Shown one piece after another: positions 44,747 to 52,779 of a stretch of 64,000 bases of DNA. Numbering within the stretch: the first letter of the stretch is position 1; each line of letters starts with the position of its first letter. The stretch comes from Paenarthrobacter sp. JL.01a. GTDB taxonomy: Bacteria; Actinomycetota; Actinomycetes; Actinomycetales; Micrococcaceae. The position numbers and the translations under genes are program-made. The notes below the pieces were generated by a model. That model was not told where the DNA came from, made no database searches, and saw only the letters and a list, made by a program, of their open reading frames with translations. The DNA lies in NCBI RefSeq assembly GCF_025452095.1, contig NZ_CP104877.1:1860001-1924000 (forward strand), given 5' to 3'.

Positions 44747-46020
44747 GCGGCGGCTCCTTCGGTGGGGTCGGTGGTGGTATTGGCCGGCTCGGGGAGTGAG
44801 GATTCGTAGTCGGCATGGTGGGGGTTTTCCCAGATGACGGTGGCGCCCATGCCGAGGCCGATGCACATGGTGGTGATGCCGTAGCGGACGGACGGATCCT
44901 CTTCGAACTGCCGCGCAAGCTGGTTCATCAGCCTCACGCCGGAGGAAGCAAGCGGGTGTCCGACGGCGATCGCCCCGCCATAGCGGTTGACGCGGGGGTC
45001 GTCGTCGGAAATGCCGAAGTGGTCCAGGAAGCTGAGCACCTGGACAGCGAAGGCCTCGTTGATCTCGAACAGTCCGATGTCTTCGATGCCAAGCCCGGCG
45101 TTCTTCAGTGCTTTCTCCGTTGCCGGTACGGGGCCGATACCCATGACTTCAGGCTCGACGCCGGCGAAAGCGTAGGAGACCAGGCGCATCTTGACCGACA
45201 GCCCAAGTTCTTCGGCCGCCTCCGCGGATGCCAGAACTGCGGCGGTGGCGCCGTCGTTCAATCCTGCTGCATTGCCTGCGGTGACGCGGCCGTGCGCGCG
45301 GAAAGGGGTGCGCAGTCCGGCAAGGTCCTCCACCGTGGTGCCGGGGCGTGGGGGTTCATCGGTGGTGTGCAGCGCCCAGCCCTGGCCCGGCTTCATTGTG
45401 GCCACGGGCACGAGGTCGTGCTGGATCTGCTCGTTCGCGTAGGCGGCGGCCAGCTTGGCCTGGGAAGCTGCTGCGTAGGCGTCCGTGCGGTCCTTGGTGA
45501 TCGCGGGGAAGCGGTCGTGCAGGTTCTCGGCAGTGTTACCCATGTTCAGGGCTGCGGGGTCCACCAGCCGCTCGGACATGAAGCGCGGATTCGGGTCGGC
45601 GCCAGCTCCCATGGGGTGGTTTCCCATGTGCTCCACGCCGCCGGCAATGACGACGTCGTAGGCGCCGAAGCCGATGCCGCTCGCCGTCGTCGTTACTGCC
45701 GTCATGGCACCCGCGCACATGCGGTCGATGGCAAATCCGGGAACTGTGCGGGGGAGTCCGGCCAACAGGGCTGCTGTACGGCCGATGGTCAGGCCCTGGT
45801 CTCCGGTCTGGGTGGTAGCCGCAATGGCTACTTCGTCGACGCGCCCGGCAGGAAGCGAAGGGTTGCGCCTCATGAGCTCGCGGATGCATTTCACCACCAG
45901 GTCATCGGCACGGGTGCCCGCGTAGATGCCCTTGTCGCCGGCTTTGCCGAAGGGTGTGCGGACTCCGTCCACGAAGACGACGTCACGGACGTTCCGTTGG
46001 GCATTGCGTGATGGACTCAT
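44743..46020 (-). CDS. fadA: Acetyl-CoA C-acyltransferase (thiolase, beta subunit)
   Basis: 425 residues. The acyl-accepting Cys is in IDRMCAGAMTAV (about residue 103); the conserved His is in YGGAIAVGHPLASSG and the second Cys in TTMCIGLGMGA. GVEHMGNHPMG and EINEAFAVQ are thiolase signatures. It cleaves 3-ketoacyl-CoA to acetyl-CoA in the last beta-oxidation step. It heads the fadAB operon, coupled to fadB. A palindrome resembling a TetR-type operator lies about 69 bases upstream of the start. Confidence 0.95.
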   Translation of the reverse strand: MSPSRNAQRNVRDVVFVDGVRTPFGKAGDKGIYAGTRADDLVVKCIRELMRRNPSLPAGRVDEVAIAATTQTGDQGLTIGRTAALLAGLPRTVPGFAIDRMCAGAMTAVTTTASGIGFGAYDVVIAGGVEHMGNHPMGAGADPNPRFMSERLVDPAALNMGNTAENLHDRFPAITKDRTDAYAAASQAKLAAAYANEQIQHDLVPVATMKPGQGWALHTTDEPPRPGTTVEDLAGLRTPFRAHGRVTAGNAAGLNDGATAAVLASAEAAEELGLSVKMRLVSYAFAGVEPEVMGIGPVPATEKALKNAGLGIEDIGLFEINEAFAVQVLSFLDHFGISDDDPRVNRYGGAIAVGHPLASSGVRLMNQLARQFEEDPSVRYGITTMCIGLGMGATVIWENPHHADYESSLPEPANTTTDPTEGAAA

Positions 46021-46088
46021 GTAGTAACTCCTCGTTGAGACATGGCACCGTTGCCCGCGGAGCGGGTTCAGGTTGGCATTAATGCAAT

Positions 46089-46104
46089 GTTACTCATGGG
46101 TAAC
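46089..46104. promoter_or_regulatory. Candidate TetR-type operator of the fadAB operon
   Basis: GTTACTCATGGGTAAC is an inverted repeat with 8-base arms and one mismatch. Fatty-acid catabolism genes in actinobacteria are often under TetR-family repressors that bind palindromes of this size. The regulator is not encoded in this window. Confidence 0.5.
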
Positions 46105-46156
46105 TTAGCGTGCAAGGGCCATGGAGGCTCGGGTTTGGCCGACTGGAGGTATGCGA

Positions 46157-46196
46157 AAGGCCCGCCGCTCGAACGCGTGTTCGTGCGGCGGGCCTT
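46157..46196 (-). terminator. rnd terminator
   Basis: AAGGCCCGCCGC (46157-46168) pairs with GCGGCGGGCCTT (46185-46196), and the loop holds a second short stem GAAC/GTTC. On the minus strand it is followed by TCGC. It lies 3' of the RNase D gene. Confidence 0.75.
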
Positions 46197-46217
46197 GGGG
46201 CGAAAGCTGTTCCCTGA

Positions 46218-47540
46218 TTACTGATCCTTGGCTTTGGATTCCTTGGCCGGCAGCGGTTTGGGGTTCAAGCAGGCCTCGGTCAGTATCGGCGCGGCGAGGG
46301 AGATCTGCCATTCCCTTGCACCGAGGGTGCGCAGTTCATCGGAGATCGAAGCCAGCGACACATCCGCCGGCGGCCGCCAGACAACTCTCCGGAGGTAGTC
46401 CGGGGTGAGGAGGTTTTCCACGGGCAAGTTCAGTTCGTCCGCTTTCGCCTGGAGGGCAGGCCGTGCCGTGGCCAGGCGTGCCGCTGCTTCAGGATCGCGG
46501 TCCGCCCAAACGCGCGGTGGTGGCGGGGCATTCGTAGGCAGGTGGAGGGGCGGCAGGTCCGTCATGGTCCTGGCCGTCGTGATGCACCGCAGCCAGCGGG
46601 GAGCTTCGCGCTGGGCGGACCTCCCATGGAATCCCTTGGTTGCCAGGAGTTGGGGGACGGTGGTGGGCATGGCTTTGGCGGCGGCAACGAGTGCCGAATC
46701 GGGGATGAGCCGGCCGGGGGCGACATCCCGTTTGCGGGCCAGCTGGTCGCGTTCCAGCCACAGTTCCCTGACGGCGGCCAGCTGCCTGCGGTCCCGGATC
46801 TGGTGGAGGCCCGAGGTCTTCCGCCATGGATCCACCCTCGGTGCCGGAATGCCTGCGGCAAGGATGCCCGCGAACTCCTGTTCGGCGTACTCCAGTTTGC
46901 CATCGGCTTCCAGCAACTCGATGAGTTCCTCGCGCAGCTCGGCAAGGACCTCGACGTCGAGCGCTGCGTAGCGCAGCCAAGGCTCCGGGAGCGGACGCGT
47001 CGACCAGTCAGCGGCAGAGTGTTCCTTGGCCAGGCCGAAGCCCAGCAGCTGCTCGATGACTGCCGCCAGACCGACGCGGGGGAGTCCGGCGAGCCTGGCG
47101 GCAAGTTCGGTGTCGAAAAGCTTGTCCGGCCACATGCCAAGCTCCGAAAGGCACGGCAAATCCTGGGTGGCGGCGTGCAGGATCCATTCGACCCCCCGGA
47201 GGGCATCATTGATGATGTCCAGGTTGTCGAAGGGTTCGGGGTCGATCAACCAGGTTCCGGCGCCTTCCCGCCGGATCTGCACCAGGAAGGCCCGCTGGCC
47301 ATAGCGGAATCCGGAAGCCCGCTCCGCGTCCACTCCGGCGGGTCCTGTGCCGGCGGCGATGGCGGCGGCGCATCGTTCCAGGCCGGCCATGGTGTCGATC
47401 ACCAGGGGGACACCTTCACGTGGGGTGTCGAGGTCGATTACTTCAGGGACGTGGCTGTCGAAGCCGTCTACCTTGATATGGGTGGTGGTATCAGCAGCCG
47501 GATCGCCGGCTGTGGTGTTTTCCAGGTTTTCAGGGGTCAT
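46218..47540 (-). CDS. rnd: Ribonuclease D-like 3'-5' exonuclease with HRDC domain
   Basis: 440 residues. The DEDDy exonuclease motifs are Asp and Glu in GVDAERASGFRYGQRA (motif I), the Asp in LHAATQDLPCL (II) and the Tyr and Asp in WLRYAALDVEVL (III). The HRDC domain (about 225-300) includes WRKTSGLHQIRDRRQLAAV, with a further C-terminal region. RNase D trims tRNA and other stable RNA 3' ends. In mycobacteria the homologue (Rv2681) also neighbours DUF3000 (Rv2680). The C-terminus is Lys-rich. Confidence 0.93.
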   Translation of the reverse strand: MTPENLENTTAGDPAADTTTHIKVDGFDSHVPEVIDLDTPREGVPLVIDTMAGLERCAAAIAAGTGPAGVDAERASGFRYGQRAFLVQIRREGAGTWLIDPEPFDNLDIINDALRGVEWILHAATQDLPCLSELGMWPDKLFDTELAARLAGLPRVGLAAVIEQLLGFGLAKEHSAADWSTRPLPEPWLRYAALDVEVLAELREELIELLEADGKLEYAEQEFAGILAAGIPAPRVDPWRKTSGLHQIRDRRQLAAVRELWLERDQLARKRDVAPGRLIPDSALVAAAKAMPTTVPQLLATKGFHGRSAQREAPRWLRCITTARTMTDLPPLHLPTNAPPPPRVWADRDPEAAARLATARPALQAKADELNLPVENLLTPDYLRRVVWRPPADVSLASISDELRTLGAREWQISLAAPILTEACLNPKPLPAKESKAKDQ

Positions 47541-47568
47541 GGTGGCTTAAGCTTACCGATTCGTCCCC

Positions 47569-47594
47569 TTCCGGGACGCTTTTGCGTTCCGGAA
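47569..47594 (-). terminator. DUF3000 gene terminator
   Basis: TTCCGG (47569-47574) pairs with CCGGAA (47589-47594) and ACGC (47576-47579) with GCGT (47584-47587) around a TTTT loop. It lies between the DUF3000 stop and the rnd start on the minus strand. Confidence 0.6.
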
Positions 47595-47620
47595 AGCAGT
47601 CATCGGCACCTGCCGGGTAG

Positions 47621-48277
47621 TCAATTGAGCCTCCTGTTGGGCAAACCCGTGACCCCGGGCGGCAGGGGCGGCAGCCCGGCGAAGGTGCACACCATGTCGG
47701 ACCAGGCCTCCAGGTGGGACTGGACATTGGAGCTGGCAGGTGTCCAGGAAGCGCGGAGCTCGATGTCGATGGTGTCGGGCCGCTCGGCCAAAGTGCCGAA
47801 GCTTTCGGAGAGGATCCTTGTGGCTGTTCCACCGGCAGCCCGGTAGGACGCTGAGCGGTGTTCCAGGGCTTCAACGAGCCACGTCCAGGCCACTGAACCG
47901 AGCATGGAATCGTTGCCCATCTCGGCATCCATTTGGGCCCGGATGTAGGTGACAATCCTGAACTCGCCCTCCCAGACCGCCGATCCTTCGGGATCGTAGA
48001 GGAGGATGAACCGCCCGGTGGCCAGTTCGTCCTCTTCTTCACTGGACGGGCTGTTGCCTTGGCTTTTGGCGAAGGCCTTGGCGGCCGGCCCGTGGACGGG
48101 TACCTGACGGGTCGCGGCGGTGGGGCTGAAGACTTCGGCACCCAGGGCCACTGCATAGGGTGCCAAACGTGCGGGGGCGGGGATTTCATCAAGCCGCAAT
48201 TCGCTGCGGCACTGTGCTTTTCGAAGCGTTCCCAAGGCGAAAAGAAAGTCCGGGGGAACCTGTGCGAGGGCGTTCAC
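47621..48277 (-). CDS. DUF3000 domain-containing protein
   Basis: 218 residues. The start is GTG at 48277, with TACTCT six bases upstream and no ribosome binding site, so probably leaderless. Conserved segments are ELRLDEIPAPARLAPYAVALGAEV, GRFILLYDPEGSAVWEGEFRIV, and DIELRASWTPASSNVQSHLEAWSDMV. The family is restricted to actinobacteria and is next to rnd also in mycobacteria. No membrane segment. Function unknown; some members carry the annotation of possible enoyl-CoA hydratase neighbours, which is not supported by sequence. Confidence 0.87.
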   Translation of the reverse strand: MNALAQVPPDFLFALGTLRKAQCRSELRLDEIPAPARLAPYAVALGAEVFSPTAATRQVPVHGPAAKAFAKSQGNSPSSEEEDELATGRFILLYDPEGSAVWEGEFRIVTYIRAQMDAEMGNDSMLGSVAWTWLVEALEHRSASYRAAGGTATRILSESFGTLAERPDTIDIELRASWTPASSNVQSHLEAWSDMVCTFAGLPPLPPGVTGLPNRRLN

Positions 48278-48348
48278 ATTGGCAGAGTATGTGTCCGGGG
48301 CGGCGATCCCGTGAAGGCTCGCCGCCCCGGACAGTTGGGGCGCAGGTG

Positions 48349-49455
48349 TTACGCGAGCTCCTGCTTGATGGCCGCGACGAAGGCGTCGATGTCCTCTTCG
48401 GTGGTGTCGAAGGAGCACATCCAGCGGACTTCGCGCCGTGCGGCATCCCAATCGTAGAAGGCGAAGGACTTCCTGAGGCGGTCGGCAGCGCCTTCGGGCA
48501 AGATGGCGAAGACGCCGTTTGACTGGGTCGCCTGGGTGGGCTCGACGCCGTCGATCGCCTCGACGGCGCTCCGCAGCCGGGCGGCCATGGCGTTGGCGTG
48601 GGCGGCTGAACGAAGCCACAGCCCATCTTCGAGCAAGGCAATGAACTGTGCGGAAATGAAGCGCATCTTGGATGCCAGTTGCATGTTCATTTTGCGGAGG
48701 AACTTCAAGCCGTCTGCTGCTTCGGGGTTGAGGGCTACCACCACTTCGCCGAAAAGCAGGCCGTTCTTGGTCCCGCCGAACGAGAGGATATCGACGCCGG
48801 CGTCACGCGTGAATGCCCGCAGCGGTACGTCGAGGTGGGCAGCGGCATTGGCCAGCCGCGCGCCGTCCATGTGGAGTTTCATGCCCCTGGAGTGGGCGTG
48901 GTCGGCAATGGCACGTACTTCTTCGGGCGTGTAGCAGGTGCCCAGCTCGGTTGTCTGCGTGATGGAGACAACCAAGGGCTGCGCGCGGTGTTCGTCTCCC
49001 CAGCCCCAAGCCTCGCGGTCAATGAGCTCGGGGGTCAGTTTTCCGTCTTCGGTGGGGACTTGGAGGAGTTTGATCCCGCCGACGCGTTCCGGGGCGCCGT
49101 TTTCGTCCATGTTGATGTGTGCGGTGGACGCGCAGATCACTGCACCCCAACGGGGCAGGAGCGACTGGAGCGCCAGGACGTTGGCACCGGTGCCGTTGAA
49201 TACCGGGAAGGATTCGATGCCTTCGCCGAACTGCTGCTCCAGGATGGCCTGCAACCTGGCTGTGTACACGTCCTCGCCGTAGGAAACCTGGTGGCCGCCA
49301 TTGGCAGCGGCCAGAGCCGCAAGGATCTCCGGGTGTACGCCCGAATAGTTGTCCGAAGCGAAACCCCGGATCGCGGGGTCGTGCAGCTGGCCGGCCCCGG
49401 ATGCCTGGATCCGGCTGGTCGTTGCCTCTGTTGTGCTCGTCACTTGTTCATTCAC
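48349..49455 (-). CDS. Low-specificity L-threonine aldolase family PLP enzyme
   Basis: 368 residues; GTG at 49455 with TAGACT seven bases upstream. Beta-eliminating-lyase fold: FASDNYSGVHPEILAAL at the start, VFNGTGANVLAL, LHMDGARLANAA (PLP ring Asp), and SFGGTKNGLLFGE with the PLP-binding Lys. It cleaves threonine or allo-threonine to glycine and acetaldehyde. It is ten bases after the SDR gene and may share its transcript as well as having its own start. Substrate preference cannot be read from sequence. Confidence 0.9.
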   Translation of the reverse strand: MNEQVTSTTEATTSRIQASGAGQLHDPAIRGFASDNYSGVHPEILAALAAANGGHQVSYGEDVYTARLQAILEQQFGEGIESFPVFNGTGANVLALQSLLPRWGAVICASTAHINMDENGAPERVGGIKLLQVPTEDGKLTPELIDREAWGWGDEHRAQPLVVSITQTTELGTCYTPEEVRAIADHAHSRGMKLHMDGARLANAAAHLDVPLRAFTRDAGVDILSFGGTKNGLLFGEVVVALNPEAADGLKFLRKMNMQLASKMRFISAQFIALLEDGLWLRSAAHANAMAARLRSAVEAIDGVEPTQATQSNGVFAILPEGAADRLRKSFAFYDWDAARREVRWMCSFDTTEEDIDAFVAAIKQELA

Positions 49456-49465
49456 GCTTTCAAGT

Positions 49466-50191
49466 CTATTTGGCCAGCAGGATCCGCTGGCCGTTCAGGG
49501 TGGAGGCGGGTTGATCGAAAAGGTCGACGACGGCCGCGGCCAGTTCTTCGACGTCTGTATGTCCGGGGAACCGCCGTTCGGGGTGGGCGCGTCTCATGGA
49601 CTCATCCACGAGTGCCTTGACCACCAGGACGACAGCTGCGCTGTGCTGTCCGCCGGAGTCGCCGTCGGGGGATTGCGCCCGCCGGAAGCCATCGGCCACC
49701 GCCAGCGTCCATGCCTCGGCAGCGGCTTTCGCGGCAGCGTAGTTGGCCGCAGCCGCCGTGGGACTGGCAACGGCGGTGGAGGACACCATGGCGAACCGGC
49801 CATGGCCGGACACTTCAAGTTGGCTGTAGAAGACCCTGGATACGTTGCGCAGCGTCGTCACAGCGTTGCGCTCCAGTGCCTCCCAGTCCCCATCGGTTTG
49901 GTCCTCGATGCCAGTGGCCCCACGCCAGCCGCCGACGAGGTGGATCACTCCGTCGACGCCCCCAACGCCGTGGTCCGTCATCATCGAGGCGAGGCCGCGC
50001 ACGGAATCCAGGCTGCCGAGATCGCACACCAGGGGAGTGACGGCCTCGCCTGCTTTCCTGGCTGCCGCCTCAATCCGGGCCTGGTCTGAACCCACTGTCA
50101 GGACCCGGTGGCCGGCGGTGGACAAGGCCCGGGCGACAGCCACGCCTGAAGCGCTGCTGCCGCCCGTAACCAGAACTGTCAGTGGGGACAT
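49466..50191 (-). CDS. Short-chain dehydrogenase/reductase
   Basis: 241 residues. The NAD(P) loop is TGGSSASGVAVA (the TGxxxGxG pattern with the last Gly kept), the catalytic Ser is in AMVSSTAVASP and the YxxxK motif is NYAAAKAAAEAW. The ATG overlaps the DUF6421 stop by one base (TGATG), so the two are coupled. Substrate unknown. Confidence 0.87.
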   Translation of the reverse strand: MSPLTVLVTGGSSASGVAVARALSTAGHRVLTVGSDQARIEAAARKAGEAVTPLVCDLGSLDSVRGLASMMTDHGVGGVDGVIHLVGGWRGATGIEDQTDGDWEALERNAVTTLRNVSRVFYSQLEVSGHGRFAMVSSTAVASPTAAAANYAAAKAAAEAWTLAVADGFRRAQSPDGDSGGQHSAAVVLVVKALVDESMRRAHPERRFPGHTDVEELAAAVVDLFDQPASTLNGQRILLAK

Positions 50192-51558
50192 CAGGCCGCC
50201 GTGGCGCCCGTGATGCCCGTGGTGGATTCGATGACAGGACGCATCTTCTTCTCCAGGGCTTCGTAGAACATGGACAGGGGGAACTCGTCGTCCAGGACCT
50301 GGTCGGTGAGCCCGCGGGGAGCGCCGTCCAGGGGCAGCGCGTCCGGACCCTTGGCCCAGACCGAAGCCGGGTGCGGAGTCACGGTGCCCGAGATCAGCTC
50401 GTAGGCAGCCAGCCAGTGCGCGGCCTTGGGACGATCAATGGAACGCCAGTATAGTTCCTCGATTTTGGCGCCGAGTTCAACCACGACGGCGGCGGCATCG
50501 TCCCAGTCGATCGAGAGTTTGCTGTCGGTCCAGTGGAGTACGTGGTGCTGGTGCATCCAGGCGAACAGCAGTTGGCCGCCCAGGCCGTCGTAGTTGCGGA
50601 CCCGGTTGCCCGTGATGGCGAAGCGGAAGATGCGATCGAAGATCACGGCGTACTGGACAAGCTTTGCGTGCTTGCGGGCATCGGGGTCGGCATTCTCGTC
50701 CTTCTCGATGAGGACGGATTCGCGGAAGGCGGTCAGATCGCAGCGCAGTTCCTCCAGGGAGTAGAGGAAGAAGGGCATCCGCTGCTTGATCATGAACGGG
50801 TCGAAGGGAAGGTCTCCGCGCATGTGGGTGCGGTCGTGGATCAGGTCCCACATGACGAAGGTACGCTGCGTGAGCTCCTGGTCGTCGATCAGCTGGGCGG
50901 CGTCCTCGGGCAATTCCAAGGAAGTTGTTTCGGCGGCGGCCTTCAGGACCCGGCGGAAGCGGGCAGCTTCACGGTCGGCGAAGATGGCGCCCCATGTGAA
51001 AGTGGGGGTCTCGCGTACGGCGACGGTTTCCGGGAAGAGTACGGCGGAGTTGGTGTCATACCCGGGCGTGAAATCGATGAACCGGATGGGAACGAAGAGT
51101 TTGTTCGAGTACTCGCCGGCTTCGAGTCCGTCGATGAACTCCGGCCAGATGACCTCGATCAGTACGGCTTCGACCAAGCGGTTTGTGCTGCCGTTCTGGG
51201 TGTACATGGGGAAGACAACCAAGTGCTGGAGGCCGTCGATGCGCTGCTTCTGCGGCTGGAACGCCTGCAGGGAATCGAGGAAGTCCGGTACTCCGAAGCC
51301 ACCCTCGACCCAGCGGTTGAAGTCTTCCACCAGGAGGGAGAGGTACTGGGCGTCGTGCTCGAATGCCGGTGCGAGGGCGGTGATGGCGTTGGTGATAGTG
51401 GCTACAAGCCCTGCTGCGTCGGCGTGGACAGCGGGATCGGCGATGGATCCATCCTGCTCCTGGTATCCCTGGAGGGTGGTGGCAGCGGCCTTGAGGGCTA
51501 CCCACTCGGCGTTGTCGGCGGTGACACGCGGCGGGGTGGCGGTTGCGATGGTGGTCAT
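50191..51558 (-). CDS. DUF6421 family protein
   Basis: 455 residues from ATG at 51558 (MTTIATATPPRVTADN), with GGAAAGGG upstream. Conserved stretches include FIDFTPGYDTNSAVLFPETV, WDLIHDRTHMRGDLPFDPFMIKQ and LLFAWMHQHHVLHWTDSKLSIDWDD, rich in His and Asp and able to form a metal or active site. No membrane helices. The family is uncharacterised and in this group of actinobacteria is regularly next to an SDR and a threonine-aldolase gene. The coupled SDR makes a catabolic or biosynthetic pathway likely, but the substrate is not known. Confidence 0.82.
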   Translation of the reverse strand: MTTIATATPPRVTADNAEWVALKAAATTLQGYQEQDGSIADPAVHADAAGLVATITNAITALAPAFEHDAQYLSLLVEDFNRWVEGGFGVPDFLDSLQAFQPQKQRIDGLQHLVVFPMYTQNGSTNRLVEAVLIEVIWPEFIDGLEAGEYSNKLFVPIRFIDFTPGYDTNSAVLFPETVAVRETPTFTWGAIFADREAARFRRVLKAAAETTSLELPEDAAQLIDDQELTQRTFVMWDLIHDRTHMRGDLPFDPFMIKQRMPFFLYSLEELRCDLTAFRESVLIEKDENADPDARKHAKLVQYAVIFDRIFRFAITGNRVRNYDGLGGQLLFAWMHQHHVLHWTDSKLSIDWDDAAAVVVELGAKIEELYWRSIDRPKAAHWLAAYELISGTVTPHPASVWAKGPDALPLDGAPRGLTDQVLDDEFPLSMFYEALEKKMRPVIESTTGITGATAA

Positions 51559-51667
51559 GGTGCTCGGCCCTTTCCGAAGTTGTTCTTGCTTCTGGGCCGA
51601 GCGTAGCAAGCGAATAGCATCGCTAATTCAAAATTGGAGTGAGCATAAGAAACTCTTGTTCATGCCC

Positions 51668-51698
51668 CCCGAACTCGGACCTTGAGATCCAGTTCGGG
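51668..51698 (-). terminator. Hairpin 3' of msrB
   Basis: CCCGAACT (51668-51675) pairs with AGTTCGGG (51691-51698), with GGA/TCC in the 15-base loop. It lies between msrB and the DUF6421 gene; no U-run. Confidence 0.5.
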
Positions 51699-51712
51699 AG
51701 ACACAGACGCCC

Positions 51713-52153
51713 TTAGCTGTCGGCGGGGTTCACCAGTCGGAGCGAGATTGAGTTGATGCAGAAGCGCTGATCCGTAGGCGTGTCATAGCCTTCGCCTTCG
51801 AAAACATGCCCAAGATGGGAGTCGCAGTTGGCGCACCGCACCTCGATGCGGTCCATGCCCATGGTGCGGTCATGGAGGTATCGGACAGTACCCTCGGCCA
51901 GCGGTGCCCAGAAGGAAGGCCACCCGCAATGGGAATCAAACTTTTCCTTGCTGGTGAACAACTGGCTGCCACAGGCGCGGCATTCGTACACGCCTTCGGT
52001 GTGCGTGTCCCAATACTCGCCCGTGTAAGGGCGCTCAGTGCCGGCCTGGCGCAACACGCGGTATTCCTCGGGAGTCAACTCCTCGCGCCACTGGGCGTCG
52101 CTCTTCTCCACGGGCACAGAAGATGTCTTGCTGGTGTTCTCAGGAGTGTTCAT
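51713..52153 (-). CDS. msrB: Peptide-methionine (R)-S-oxide reductase
   Basis: 146 residues. Zinc ligands are in YECRACGSQLF and VRCANCDSHLG; the catalytic Cys is in DQRFCINSISL. HCGWPSFW is the MsrB substrate-binding stretch. It reduces methionine-R-sulfoxide in proteins. It starts 14 bases after an unknown gene on the same strand and has no clear ribosome binding site. Confidence 0.95.
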   Translation of the reverse strand: MNTPENTSKTSSVPVEKSDAQWREELTPEEYRVLRQAGTERPYTGEYWDTHTEGVYECRACGSQLFTSKEKFDSHCGWPSFWAPLAEGTVRYLHDRTMGMDRIEVRCANCDSHLGHVFEGEGYDTPTDQRFCINSISLRLVNPADS

Positions 52154-52167
52154 GTCTTATGCAACGC

Positions 52168-52659
52168 TCACGAGTCGCCGATAAATCCCGAACCGGCATA
52201 CAGGTGCAGCACCGGAAGTCCCAACTGGTCCTGGGCTTTGTTCGCCCAATCGGTGTGGAACGTGTCTGCGATGGCGTGCGGCCGGGTGATGACCACTGCC
52301 TGAGCAGCATCCACTTCCCGGACCTTGGCCACCAAGCCGGCCACGGCACCGCCGTCGACGATTTCACCGGTCACGCCGGCACCCAAGCCGTCCAGGGCCG
52401 CCAGGGAGGTTGCCAACGCCTCGGCGGCTTCCGCCCGCTCCGCTGCCGGATCAGGGGACTGTGCAGCCAGTTCCCTGAAGGCCTTCGCCACATCGAGCAG
52501 CGAGAGGTTTTCCAAAAAGTCCACCAGCAAGTGGCGTTCGGTATTGGAGGGGACCAACAGGTACAACGGTGCGTCCCCGCCGTCGATCAGTTTGGCGATG
52601 TTCACGCGGTCGTCGGGGCCAAGGGGCTCTTCAGTCAGGATGACTATGGGATCACTCAT
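52168..52659 (-). CDS. Conserved protein of unknown function upstream of msrB
   Basis: 163 residues from ATG at 52659, with TACGCT six bases upstream (leaderless type). I do not recognise the family. Rossmann-like alternation (DPIVILTEEPLG, PLYLLVPSNTERH, AQAVVITRPHAIADTFHTDWANKAQDQLGLPVLHLYAG) suggests a universal-stress-like or nucleotide-binding fold, with an Ala/Glu-rich helical middle. Operon with msrB by spacing. No membrane segment. Confidence 0.75.
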   Translation of the reverse strand: MSDPIVILTEEPLGPDDRVNIAKLIDGGDAPLYLLVPSNTERHLLVDFLENLSLLDVAKAFRELAAQSPDPAAERAEAAEALATSLAALDGLGAGVTGEIVDGGAVAGLVAKVREVDAAQAVVITRPHAIADTFHTDWANKAQDQLGLPVLHLYAGSGFIGDS

Positions 52660-52779
52660 GGCTACAGCGTAGTCCCGGGGAACCGCTGTCCGCAGGGTTT
52701 CCGGGCACGATTCGGCCCTGCGATGCGGCACGCGGCACCGCCTGCGCCGGGTCCCGCCGGCTAACGGCAGAATGGAACC

